Assembly: GCA_035516035.1 (NCBI GenBank)
Contig: DATJAS010000006.1
Coordinates: 10,981-74,980, forward strand
Origin: Fen-1273 sp035516035
Lineage (GTDB): Bacteria > Bacteroidota > Ignavibacteria > UBA10030 > UBA6906
Length of the DNA: 64,000 bases
Reading direction: 5' to 3'
Positions 1 to 7,684 of this stretch are shown one piece after another (the first letter of the stretch is position 1; each line of letters starts with the position of its first letter). The translations under genes and the position numbers were made by a program. Under the pieces are notes generated by a model that ran no database searches, was not told the DNA's origin, and worked only from the letters and a program-made list of their open reading frames with translations.

Positions 1-639
1 CCCGGGATCTCGTTCGTCTGGGAGATGAAGAACGTCCTCCCGGCGGAGGGGAAGATCTACTACGGGAAGCTCCTGAAACGGCGGCCGATGATGGTATCGC
101 TCGAGTTCCTCCCGTATTTCTACGTCCTCTCGCACCGCACGGGACTCAAGACGGAATACGAACGGGAATTCCTGAAGGGACGGCTCAGCACCACGGCGCG
201 GGGGATCATGGACGCGCTCGGCGACTCGTCGCCGCAAACGACGCGCGGCCTGAAGCTCGCCACGGGGAACCACGGGAAAGGCTCGCGCGTCCGGTTTGAC
301 CGGGCGATCGCGGAGCTGCAGGAGAAGATGTTCATCGTGAAGGTGGCTGAGCTCGACGACCCGTTCACGTTCGTCTGGGCACCGCTCAGGCAGACGTTTC
401 CCGCCGAGGTGCGGAAAGCGCGCCGCGTCACGCCCGAGCTGGCGCGTGCGCGCATCCTTGAGCGGTACTTCAGGAACCAGCTCATCTCGTCTGCGCCAGC
501 CATCGCGCGGCTCTTCCGGTGGGACAGGCAGGCAATATTCCACACGCTCGGGCGCCTGGTGCGGGAGGGGATCATCGCCACGGGAATCAGGGTGGAGGGG
601 AAAGATCACCGCTACTACTGTCTCACGGAGACCACATGA
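1..639 (+). CDS. AlkZ/YcaQ-like winged-helix protein, C-terminal part (partial)
   Basis: The reading frame is already open at base 1 (the first codons read PGISFVWEMK), so the gene starts upstream and about 212 residues are visible. The pattern YFYVLSHRTG, then a basic winged-helix-like stretch (GKGSRVRFDRAIAELQEK) and a second helical module ending LVREGIIATG, resembles the winged-helix family that includes the AlkZ/YcaQ DNA crosslink glycosylases. The part that would carry catalytic glutamines is not in the window, so glycosylase activity is not shown. The stop overlaps the start of the next gene (ATGA), suggesting co-transcription. The family call is from memory of sequence style; a generic winged-helix DNA-binding protein is the alternative. 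Confidence 0.55.
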   Translation, partial: PGISFVWEMKNVLPAEGKIYYGKLLKRRPMMVSLEFLPYFYVLSHRTGLKTEYEREFLKGRLSTTARGIMDALGDSSPQTTRGLKLATGNHGKGSRVRFDRAIAELQEKMFIVKVAELDDPFTFVWAPLRQTFPAEVRKARRVTPELARARILERYFRNQLISSAPAIARLFRWDRQAIFHTLGRLVREGIIATGIRVEGKDHRYYCLTETT

Positions 640-1481
640 CGCGCCGCCGTCCCAAGCCCCCCAAAGCGTACAAGGACCTGGAATTCCTGAACAGCCCCGA
701 CGCCCGCGTCGTGAGGATGATCGCCGAGTTCCTGGAGCCCCAGAGGCGGTTCCGCAGGGCGAACATCAAGGATACGATCGTCATGTTCGGCAGCGCGCGG
801 ATCCGCCCCCGGAAGGAGACGCTCGCCCGGCTCCGCAATATCGAGGCGTCGATACGGCGAAGCGCGAGGCCCACGAAGCAGCTCCTGACGTCGCTCCGGG
901 ACGCGGAGATCCAGGTGGAAATGTCGCGCTACTACGAGGATGCGGTCGAACTCTCGAGGCTGCTGACGGCATGGGGGAAACGGTACGCCTCACCCCGGCG
1001 CTTCGTGATCTGCTCGGGGGGGGGACCCGGCATCATGGAAGCGGCCAACAAGGGAGCGTCGCTGGGGGGCGGGGAATCGATCGGGCTGAACATCAGCCTG
1101 CCGTTCGAGCAGTCCGCCAACGAGTTCGTCTCGCGGGGACTCGACTTCGAATTCCACTATTTCTTCATGCGGAAGTTCTGGTTCGTCTACCTGGCGAAAG
1201 CCCTCGTCGTCTTCCCGGGAGGATTCGGGACGATGGACGAGCTGATGGAGGTGCTGACGCTGCTGCAGACGGACAAGGTCAAGAAGCGCGTGGCGGTGGT
1301 AATGTACGGCGAGGAATACTGGAAGAAGGTGCTGGATTTCGATGCGCTCGTCCTCCACGGGATGATCACGCGGGAGGACCTGAAGCTCTTCCGGTTCATG
1401 GAGACCCCCGAGGAGGCGTTTGCCTACCTCAAGGAGTTCCTGACGGCCACCTACCTGAAGAACGGGTCGAACGGCGCTTGA
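636..1481 (+). CDS. LOG-family protein (lysine-decarboxylase-like fold)
   Basis: This is a 281-residue cytosolic protein. The ATG at 636 overlaps the upstream stop as ATGA, which decides the start against longer in-frame options. It carries MFGSARIRP near residue 48, SGGGPGIMEAAN near 135 and the hallmark FPGGFGTMDE near 205. These are the nucleotide-binding and catalytic motifs of the LOG/TIGR00730 family, whose best-known members cleave nucleoside 5'-monophosphates to a free base and ribose 5-phosphate. It has about 50 extra N-terminal residues compared with the short LOG proteins, like the longer bacterial members of unknown substrate. Coupling to an AlkZ-like gene is suggestive of nucleotide or DNA-damage metabolism but no more than that. 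Confidence 0.8.
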   Translation: MTRRRPKPPKAYKDLEFLNSPDARVVRMIAEFLEPQRRFRRANIKDTIVMFGSARIRPRKETLARLRNIEASIRRSARPTKQLLTSLRDAEIQVEMSRYYEDAVELSRLLTAWGKRYASPRRFVICSGGGPGIMEAANKGASLGGGESIGLNISLPFEQSANEFVSRGLDFEFHYFFMRKFWFVYLAKALVVFPGGFGTMDELMEVLTLLQTDKVKKRVAVVMYGEEYWKKVLDFDALVLHGMITREDLKLFRFMETPEEAFAYLKEFLTATYLKNGSNGA

Positions 1482-1506
1482 TATTCAGGACGGCGTTCTC
1501 TACATT
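1478..1506 (+). promoter_or_regulatory. Promoter of ssrA
   Basis: TTGATA (1478-1483) and TACATT (1501-1506) are separated by exactly 17 bases. The mature tmRNA begins 14 bases after the -10 box, which fits a short 5' leader removed by RNase P. The -35 box overlaps the stop codon of the LOG gene. Confidence 0.65.
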
Positions 1507-1520
1507 GAGCGTGACCATAC

Positions 1521-1895
1521 GGGGATGACCTGGTTTCGACGGGGACGGGATGGTCCGGATCGCATACCGTGCTCTCCGCGTTGCACGATAATAAAGCGGA
1601 AAACCAATAAGTGCGAACAACAACTACGCACTGGCTGCTTAACTAAACCTTAAGCAACCCGTCTCGAGGGGTTTCGCCCGCCGGGCCCCGAAGAGGCGCC
1701 GAATTCAGGCGGGATAGTTCTCTCTTCCCCCCGGAGGGAGAGGGCGAATCAGCGCGAAAGCGCTGGTCCCCGGGGTGGCTCTGCGGGCGACCTGTCTGTC
1801 GGTTGCAGCAAGAGTGAAGCGTGAAAGACTGACTATGTATGTAGTGATCCCGATGGTCCTTTCTTCGGACGCGGGTTCGACTCCCGCCATCTCCA
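1521..1895 (+). ncRNA. ssrA: tmRNA (transfer-messenger RNA)
   Basis: The 5' end GGGGATGACCTGGTTTCGAC and the 3' end GGACGCGGGTTCGACTCCCG followed by CCATCTCCA form the tRNA-like domain. GGGGAUG at the 5' end pairs with CAUCUCC at 1888-1894, with one G-U pair, and a T-arm GGGTTCGACTCCC lies inside. The mRNA-like segment gives a resume codon GCG at 1613, then AAC AAC AAC TAC GCA CTG GCT GCT and TAA at 1640, so the degradation tag is A-ANNNYALAA, with the first alanine coming from the charged tmRNA. The terminal CCA is not fully encoded (CAA follows the discriminator A), so it is added or repaired after transcription. It rescues stalled ribosomes together with SmpB, which is not in this window. 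Confidence 0.95.
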
Positions 1896-1902
1896 CAACG
1901 AG

Positions 1903-1933
1903 AAGCGCCCTTCCGCAGCCCGGGAGGGCGTTT
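1903..1933 (+). terminator. Intrinsic terminator after ssrA
   Basis: AAGCGCCCT (1903-1911) pairs with AGGGCGTTT (1925-1933) across a 13-base loop, nine pairs including one G-U, ending in TTTCC. It lies 8 bases after the tmRNA and 29 bases before dapF. No separate dapF promoter is visible, so read-through is possible. Confidence 0.6.
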
Positions 1934-1962
1934 CCGTATCGTGCACGCGCTGGAAGAGACAC

Positions 1963-2814
1963 ATGACGGTCCGCCTGGAATTCACGAAGGCAACGGGAGC
2001 AGGGAACGACTTCGTCCTCCTGAACGCGATGGGAGGAATGCCTGGGGCCGACCTCCCGCAGCTGGCACGCGCGCTGTGCGACAGGCACTTCGGCGTCGGC
2101 GCCGACGGGCTCCTCGTTCTTGCGCCGAGCAAGCGCTCGGACTTCCTGATGCTCTACTACAACGCGGACGGAAGCTCCGGCGGTATGTGCGGCAACGGGG
2201 GGAGGTGCGTCGCCCGTTTCGCGCTCCTGGAAGGGATCGCCGGGCCCCGGCAGCGATTCGAGGCGCTGGGGTTCGTCTACCGGGCGGAGGTGGCGCCGGC
2301 CGGAAGCGTGCGCCTCTCCATGAAAGATCCCGCGGGGCTCCGCACTGGCCTCCGGCTCTCACGCGGGACGGGTGAGCCGGTGGATGGGACGTTTATCGAT
2401 ACCGGGGCCCCCCACCTCGTGGTATTCGAGGATGACCTGGAACGGCTGGACGTCGCACGCCTGGGGAGAGCGCTCAGGCTCGACCCGTCATTCGCCCCGG
2501 AAGGGACGAACGTGAATTTCGTATCCCCGGAGGGGGGGAGCACGATCAGGATCAGGACATACGAGAGGGGCGTGGAGGCAGAGACGCTTGCATGCGGGAC
2601 GGGTTCGGTGGCCTCGGCACTCGTTGCCTCGTGGCTGAGGAACATGGAGAGTCCCGTGCGCGTCACGGTCAGGAGCGGCGAGGAGCTCACGGTGCACTTC
2701 GCGCGCGAGGGGGATTCCTGGCACGACATTGCGCTTGAGGGGAGCGCCCATATGCTCTTTCGGGGAACGGCCTTCTACGATCCCGTCTCATCCAGAATTC
2801 GCCGCTCGCCATGA
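1963..2814 (+). CDS. dapF: Diaminopimelate epimerase
   Basis: A 283-residue enzyme that interconverts LL- and meso-diaminopimelate, the last epimerisation before lysine and the peptidoglycan cross-link. Both catalytic cysteine motifs are intact: NADGSSGGMCGNGGRC near residues 67-82 and ETLACGTGS near 207-215. The length is normal for the family. The ATG at 1963 is preceded by GGAAGAG, a usable ribosome binding site. The stop overlaps the lipid kinase start by 4 bases (ATGA), so the two are translationally coupled. lysC, another gene of the same pathway, is at 57.1 kb and is not linked. The only obvious transcription source is read-through from ssrA. Confidence 0.95.
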   Translation: MTVRLEFTKATGAGNDFVLLNAMGGMPGADLPQLARALCDRHFGVGADGLLVLAPSKRSDFLMLYYNADGSSGGMCGNGGRCVARFALLEGIAGPRQRFEALGFVYRAEVAPAGSVRLSMKDPAGLRTGLRLSRGTGEPVDGTFIDTGAPHLVVFEDDLERLDVARLGRALRLDPSFAPEGTNVNFVSPEGGSTIRIRTYERGVEAETLACGTGSVASALVASWLRNMESPVRVTVRSGEELTVHFAREGDSWHDIALEGSAHMLFRGTAFYDPVSSRIRRSP

Positions 2815-3734
2815 ATTCCTACACGTTTATCGTCAATCCCCGGGCCGGCAAAGGGGACGGGCGAGCGGTCTTTGCATCGCTCAGAACGGAGATCGAAAGA
2901 AGCGGAATCTCCTGTACGGTGGTCATGACGGAGCGACCCGGTCATGCCACGCAGGCGGCCAGGGAGGCCGTCACACCCGTCGTTGTGGGTGTCGGTGGAG
3001 ACGGGACGCTCAACGAGATCGCCAACGGCCTCTCCGGGACCACGCGCATGCTCGGCATCATCCCCGCCGGATCGGGAAACGACTTCATCAAGAGCGTGGG
3101 GATTCCCCGGCGCCCGCTCGACGCATTCCGCGTCCTTCTTGCGGGACGCAGCCGGACCGTGGATGCAGGAACTGTGCGCTGCGCGGAACAGAGAGGGGGG
3201 GGAGGCAACTCTCCGCCCCGCCTGTTTGTTAACGGGGTGGGCGCCGGGTTCGATGCGGCGGTGGCGGCCCGCACGCGGGACATTCCGCTCCTCGGGGGCA
3301 CCCCTCTTTACCTTGCGGCGGTCTTTCAGACGCTCGGGCACTACGCGGCTCCGGCATTCAGGCTGGAAGGGGAGCACGTCCAGCGGGAGGCGCCATCCCT
3401 CCTCATCGCGGTGGGCAACGGCGTGTGCGCGGGAGGAGGGTTCTACCTTACTCCCGATGCCTCGATTGACGACGGGCTCCTTGACATATGCGCCGTGGAC
3501 GACAAGAACGTGCTGGAGATACTCAAACTCATGCCGAGAGTCATGCGCGGGAAGCATCATAACGTTCCCGGTGTTAACTTCTTCCGCGATACGAACTTCA
3601 CTATCACGGCCGATACTCGATTCTACGTGCACGCAGACGGGGAAATTGTCGGGGAAAACGTCCGCCGCGTCGAGATCGGCCTCCTCAAGTCACACCTGAG
3701 CGTGATCGCCCGGGAGCCCGATGCCGGCAGCTGA
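2811..3734 (+). CDS. Diacylglycerol kinase-family lipid kinase (YegS/BmrU type)
   Basis: A 307-residue soluble or peripheral kinase. FIVNPRAGKG near residues 5-14 and VVVGVGGDGTLNEIANG near 57-72 are the phosphate-binding and catalytic motifs of the DAGK catalytic family; GGDGT is the signature. IIPAGSGNDF near 80 binds nucleotide, and the C-terminal beta-sandwich ends in FYVHADGEIV. Members phosphorylate diacylglycerol, sphingoid or other neutral lipids, and the substrate cannot be read from sequence. The gene overlaps dapF by 4 bases and the Rieske gene by 14, so it lies in an operon with respiratory genes for no obvious metabolic reason. Confidence 0.85.
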   Translation: MNSYTFIVNPRAGKGDGRAVFASLRTEIERSGISCTVVMTERPGHATQAAREAVTPVVVGVGGDGTLNEIANGLSGTTRMLGIIPAGSGNDFIKSVGIPRRPLDAFRVLLAGRSRTVDAGTVRCAEQRGGGGNSPPRLFVNGVGAGFDAAVAARTRDIPLLGGTPLYLAAVFQTLGHYAAPAFRLEGEHVQREAPSLLIAVGNGVCAGGGFYLTPDASIDDGLLDICAVDDKNVLEILKLMPRVMRGKHHNVPGVNFFRDTNFTITADTRFYVHADGEIVGENVRRVEIGLLKSHLSVIAREPDAGS

Positions 3735-4158
3735 GACCCGGCGCGATTTCCTGAAGCTCGCAGCGGCTGCATGGGGAGCACTCTGCGCACTCCCCGTGAT
3801 CGCGATGGTGCTCCAGTATATCACGCCTGCCGCCCCCCGCGGCGCATCCGCACTCCCCGTCATGGTCGGCAGGACGACGGACTTCTCCGAGGGAAGCGTC
3901 AGGATCGTGCGGGTCGGCAGGGACCCGGTGATACTCATCCATTCGGCTTCAGGTCAGTTCAGGGCACTCTCGGCCCGCTGCACGCACCTGGGATGTGTCG
4001 TGCAATACCAGGATCTCCCTGTCCCGCACTTCGCGTGCAACTGCCACGGGAGCCAGTTCGACTTCAACGGGAACAATATCGCGGGCCCTGCACCCAGGCC
4101 GCTTCCTCCGTATCGCGTGACGCTGGAGGGACAATCTGTGTATCTTTCAAAGGCTTAG
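3721..4158 (+). CDS. Rieske [2Fe-2S] protein of bc-type complex 1
   Basis: A 145-residue Rieske iron-sulfur subunit. The N-terminus has a twin-arginine-like RRDFLK (residues 7-12) before one hydrophobic anchor segment (about 13-33), so it is probably exported folded by Tat and stays membrane-anchored. Box 1 is CTHLGC (87-92) and box 2 is CNCHG (106-110). C87/H89/C106/H109 would bind the cluster and C92/C108 form the disulfide. In a quinol:cytochrome c reductase it takes the first electron from menaquinol. It lies 13 bases before the cytochrome b gene. A second Rieske gene is at 53.1 kb, so this genome has at least two such complexes. Confidence 0.92.
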   Translation: MPAAETRRDFLKLAAAAWGALCALPVIAMVLQYITPAAPRGASALPVMVGRTTDFSEGSVRIVRVGRDPVILIHSASGQFRALSARCTHLGCVVQYQDLPVPHFACNCHGSQFDFNGNNIAGPAPRPLPPYRVTLEGQSVYLSKA

Positions 4159-4171
4159 AGTAGAATATCTC

Positions 4172-5242
4172 ATGCGTTCCGGGCGACTTCTCAGAATCAC
4201 CTCCTGGCTTTCGGTCCGGATGCCGTTCGGGGAGACGGTTGCGTTTCTCCGTGCCAAGGAAGTCCCGTCGCACAGGAAGACGTTCTGGTACTACTTCGGC
4301 GGGCTCACGCTCTTCTTTTTCGTCATACAGATTCTCACGGGCCTTCTTCTCGCAGTCTACTACCAGCCTGCGCCGGAGCACGCCCACGAGAGCATCGTCA
4401 ATATCGTCAACCGGGTGCCGCAGGGCTGGCTCATTCGCTCAATCCACGCATGGTCGGCGCACCTGATGATCGCCATGCTCTTCATCCACATGTTCAGCGT
4501 TTACCTCCTCAAGGCGTACAGGAAGCCCCGTGAGATGATGTGGCTCTCAGGGTTCGTCATGCTCCTGCTTGTCCTCGGGTTCGGGTTTACCGGCTACCTG
4601 CTGCCATGGGATACGAAGGCCTACTTCGCAACGCTCATAGGGACGGAAGTCCCGAAGTCGCTTCCGCTCCTGGGCGCATGGGGGGTCAGCCTCGTCAAGG
4701 GGGCCGATTACATAGGCGAGGAGACGCTCACCAGGATGTATGCGCTGCACGTGACGATACTGCCGCTAACCGCGCTTGTTGTCGTCGCTTTCCACACACT
4801 GCTCAATCAGTATCTCGGAGTCTCCACGCCGCATGGAGAGACCGTGACACGGAAGCCTGTCCCGTTCTATCCGGACTTCGCATACAGGGACTGTATCGCC
4901 TGGTGCGCGGGGTTCGCCGTGCTCCTTGCGCTCGCGACGCTTGTGCCTCGCGAGCTGGGCGAGAAGGCAAACCCGATGGCATCGGCGCCGGAAGGAATGC
5001 GGCCGGAGTGGTATTTCCTGCCTCTCTATGAGACGCTCAGGATCGTCCCGGCAACCGTCGTGGGGATCCAGGGGGAGCTGATCGTGAACGGCGCGGTGGG
5101 AATACTGATGGGGCTCTGGGCAATTATCCCATTCATAGACAGGAGATCAGGGCGCGGGCTGAAGAGTCCTGTCTTTACTGCAGTTGGGGTGGTTCTCATC
5201 GTGTATATCGGGGCGACTATCGCGGCCGCTCTGCTGACCTGA
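4172..5242 (+). CDS. Cytochrome b of bc-type complex 1
   Basis: A 356-residue membrane protein containing both the four-helix haem-binding half and the C-terminal half. Haem ligands are H92 and H106 in helix B (13 residues between) and H193 and H208 in helix D (14 between). The 14-residue gap is the cytochrome b6-type spacing found in b6f and green sulfur bacteria, not the mitochondrial type. PEWYFLPLYE (278-287) is the quinol-oxidation site motif. Electrons bifurcate here between the Rieske protein and the two b haems. No cytochrome c1 or c gene follows, as in Chlorobium-type complexes. A small membrane peptide gene follows 11 bases downstream. Confidence 0.93.
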   Translation: MRSGRLLRITSWLSVRMPFGETVAFLRAKEVPSHRKTFWYYFGGLTLFFFVIQILTGLLLAVYYQPAPEHAHESIVNIVNRVPQGWLIRSIHAWSAHLMIAMLFIHMFSVYLLKAYRKPREMMWLSGFVMLLLVLGFGFTGYLLPWDTKAYFATLIGTEVPKSLPLLGAWGVSLVKGADYIGEETLTRMYALHVTILPLTALVVVAFHTLLNQYLGVSTPHGETVTRKPVPFYPDFAYRDCIAWCAGFAVLLALATLVPRELGEKANPMASAPEGMRPEWYFLPLYETLRIVPATVVGIQGELIVNGAVGILMGLWAIIPFIDRRSGRGLKSPVFTAVGVVLIVYIGATIAAALLT

Positions 5243-5253
5243 CGGAGGCAAGC

Positions 5254-5385
5254 GTGCTCGTATTTCCTCAACTGACAGACAGGCTTGTCGTTCTCGTTGT
5301 GGGGTTGGTTATGTGCGGTGGCGCGGCGTGGCTTGTCAATCGGCTCCGTGTCCGGTCTGACCGTGCACGGGGTAATGTCAAATAA
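5254..5385 (+). CDS. Small single-span membrane protein downstream of cytochrome b
   Basis: A GTG start at 5254 follows GGAGG (5243-5247) at good spacing and gives 43 residues ending at TAA 5383-5385. The peptide begins MLVFPQLTDR, has one hydrophobic segment (about residues 11-28, LVVLVVGLVMCGGAAWLV) and a basic tail (RLRVRSDRARG), a typical N-out/C-in single-pass topology. I recognise no family. The strong ribosome site, the position right after cytochrome b and the small size suggest an accessory subunit of the bc complex, comparable in size to the small subunits of b6f complexes. It could also be a chance ORF. Confidence 0.55.
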   Translation: MLVFPQLTDRLVVLVVGLVMCGGAAWLVNRLRVRSDRARGNVK

Positions 5386-5401
5386 TATATATTATGTAAA
5401 G

Positions 5402-7684
5402 CTAATACATTCCCGCTTCGACACGCTCCATTGAATTTCCGATCGACTCCGTGTAGAGCCTCCCTACCTCAGCCACAGGCACGTCAATAACATCTCCTAT
5501 CAGGAGCCTCATCCCTCCAACGCGCCCTATGACTGCGGCCTCGACGCCGTGTTTCTTCGCAATCTCCAGGACGCTGTGACCGTTGCCTGCAGATGCCGAG
5601 ACAATTGCTCTCGACTGGTCTTCCCCGAACAGCAGGAAATCCCACCTCAGGCCATCTGCAACGATGTCGACCTCTGCACCGATCGGGTTCCTGCCGTCTC
5701 CGATACACGATTCAGCCAGCGCGACGGCAATGCCTCCCTCGGAGCAGTCATGCGCGCTCTGCAGGAGCCCGGAAGCCGAGGACTCGATCAGGACTTCATG
5801 CAGGCGCTTCTCACGCGCAAGGTCGAGCGGCGGAGCATCGCCTGCGGTGATACCATGCACGACGGCCAGGTATTCGCTCCCGCCGACATGCCCCTTGTTC
5901 ACGCCCAGCTCGATAATCACGTCGCCCGCGTCCCGAAAACGGGATGTGACTGCGGCGGCGGCATCATCAATCAGCCCGAGCATTCCAATAACCGGCGTGG
6001 GAAATACCGAGGCGTTAGGGCTTTCATTATAAAAGCTTACGTTCCCGCCGGTGACAGGCGTGTTGAAGTAACGGCACGCCTCGCCGATCCCGGCGACGGC
6101 CTCTTTGAACTGCCAGTAGACCTCGGGTTTATACGGGTTGCCGAAGTTCAGGCAGTTCGTTATCGCAAGCGGCCTGGCTCCCGTGCAGGCAACGTTCCGA
6201 GCGGACTCGGCCACGGCGATCTTTCCCCCGAGTCTCGGGTTGAGATAGACATAGCGGCCATTGCAGTCCGTTTTGAGCGCAAGCCCCTTATGTGATTCTT
6301 TCAAAAGGACTACAGCAGCATCGCCTTCAGAAAGGACTATGTTGTTCGTCCTGACCATGCTGTCGTACTGCTCGTAGACCCACCGCTTGCTCGCGATATC
6401 GGGCGTGCCCATGAGCTGCTTGAGGACATCGCCCGGAGATGCGGGCAGCGGGAGGCTTCCAGCGTCGAATGCGCGAGTGCCGGCGAGATACGCGGGCTCG
6501 GCCGCCTCCCGGATGTACACGGGAGCACCCCCCCCGAGCACAAGCGTCTCGGCCGGGATGTCCGCTACGGCTTTCCCCCTGTAGGAAATCTCCAGTCGCC
6601 CGGTCTCCGTCACCTCGCCGATAGTTTCCGCGTGTATGTCCCACTTGCTGAATATTTCCCTCACGGCCGCGGTCTTCCCGGGCTCGACCACCAGGAGCAT
6701 CCGCTCCTGGGATTCGGAGAGCATGATCTCGTAGGCGCTCATCCCTTCCTCGCGCGCGGGAACGAGGTCAAGGTCGATTCTCATCCCGCTTTTCCCCTTC
6801 GCGCTCATCTCCGAAGTCGAGCAGGTGATCCCCGCCGCCCCCATGTCCTGTATGCCGACGACGAGACCGGCCCGGATGGCCTCCAGCGAGGCCTCCAGCA
6901 GGAGTTTCTCCGTAAACGGATCCCCCACCTGGACTGACGGGCGCTTCGCCTCGGATGCCTCGGAGATTTCCTCGGAGGCGAACGTCGCGCCATGTATCCC
7001 GTCGCGTCCGGTGGAGGAGCCGACGATCATGACTGCGTTTCCTCGCCCCCTGGCCACCGCGCTTGCCCATTCTCCCACACGCACCACACCGACGGCCATT
7101 GCGTTGACGAGAGGGTTGTCCTGGTAGCAGGGGTCGAAGTAGACCTCGCCCGCGACCGTCGGCACGCCGAAACTGTTGCCGTAGTCCCCGATCCCCTTCA
7201 CCACGCCCCTGAAGAGCGCGCGCGTCCTGGCGCTTGAAATGTCCCCGAACCTGAGCGAGTTCAGCCCCGCCACGGGGCGTGCTCCCATCGTGAATATGTC
7301 CCGCATGATCCCCCCGACACCCGTTGCCGCCCCCTGGTAGGGTTCAACAGCGGAGGGATGGTTGTGGCTCTCGATTTTAAACGCGACGGCGAGCCCGCCC
7401 CCGATATCGACAAGCCCGGCATTCTCCTCCCCCGCCCCGACGAGCAGGCTCCCCCCTTCCCGCGGGAGCGTTTTGAGAACGGCAATGGAGTTCTTGTAGC
7501 TGCAATGCTCGCTCCACATCACGCTGTATATCCCAAGCTCCGTGTACGTCGGCGTCCTTCCGAGTATAGCGAGTATTCTCTCGAACTCTTCGGGCGTAAG
7601 CCCGTGTTTCAGCGCGAGCTCGCGCGTGACAACCGGCTCGGCACCATCGCCGGGGGCCGGCTTATTTCCATGAGTATGTGACAT
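5402..7684 (-). CDS. purL: Phosphoribosylformylglycinamidine synthase subunit PurL
   Basis: A 760-residue ATP-dependent enzyme (FGAM synthase, small type) that converts FGAR plus ammonia to FGAM in purine synthesis; in this type PurQ supplies ammonia and PurS bridges, and neither is in the window. YSVMWSEHCSYKNS (about 52-65) is the diagnostic N-terminal motif, followed by GAGEENAG and KIESHNHPSAVEPYQGAATG. The second half repeats the AIR-synthase-like fold (CLNFGNPYKPEV, TGGNVSFYNES). I chose the ATG at 7684 giving MSHTHGNKP, because longer frames run into the upstream outer-membrane gene. That gene overlaps it by 23 bases, so purL is last in a seven-gene operon. Confidence 0.95.
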   Translation of the reverse strand: MSHTHGNKPAPGDGAEPVVTRELALKHGLTPEEFERILAILGRTPTYTELGIYSVMWSEHCSYKNSIAVLKTLPREGGSLLVGAGEENAGLVDIGGGLAVAFKIESHNHPSAVEPYQGAATGVGGIMRDIFTMGARPVAGLNSLRFGDISSARTRALFRGVVKGIGDYGNSFGVPTVAGEVYFDPCYQDNPLVNAMAVGVVRVGEWASAVARGRGNAVMIVGSSTGRDGIHGATFASEEISEASEAKRPSVQVGDPFTEKLLLEASLEAIRAGLVVGIQDMGAAGITCSTSEMSAKGKSGMRIDLDLVPAREEGMSAYEIMLSESQERMLLVVEPGKTAAVREIFSKWDIHAETIGEVTETGRLEISYRGKAVADIPAETLVLGGGAPVYIREAAEPAYLAGTRAFDAGSLPLPASPGDVLKQLMGTPDIASKRWVYEQYDSMVRTNNIVLSEGDAAVVLLKESHKGLALKTDCNGRYVYLNPRLGGKIAVAESARNVACTGARPLAITNCLNFGNPYKPEVYWQFKEAVAGIGEACRYFNTPVTGGNVSFYNESPNASVFPTPVIGMLGLIDDAAAAVTSRFRDAGDVIIELGVNKGHVGGSEYLAVVHGITAGDAPPLDLAREKRLHEVLIESSASGLLQSAHDCSEGGIAVALAESCIGDGRNPIGAEVDIVADGLRWDFLLFGEDQSRAIVSASAGNGHSVLEIAKKHGVEAAVIGRVGGMRLLIGDVIDVPVAEVGRLYTESIGNSMERVEAGMY

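Noticed and set aside
1871..1895. A tRNA-like T-arm and acceptor end
   Set aside because: It is the 3' half of the tmRNA, not a separate tRNA.
5382..5395. ATAATATATATTAT palindrome between convergent genes
   Set aside because: Low-complexity AT run; self-complementarity is trivial, and it overlaps the small gene's stop codon.
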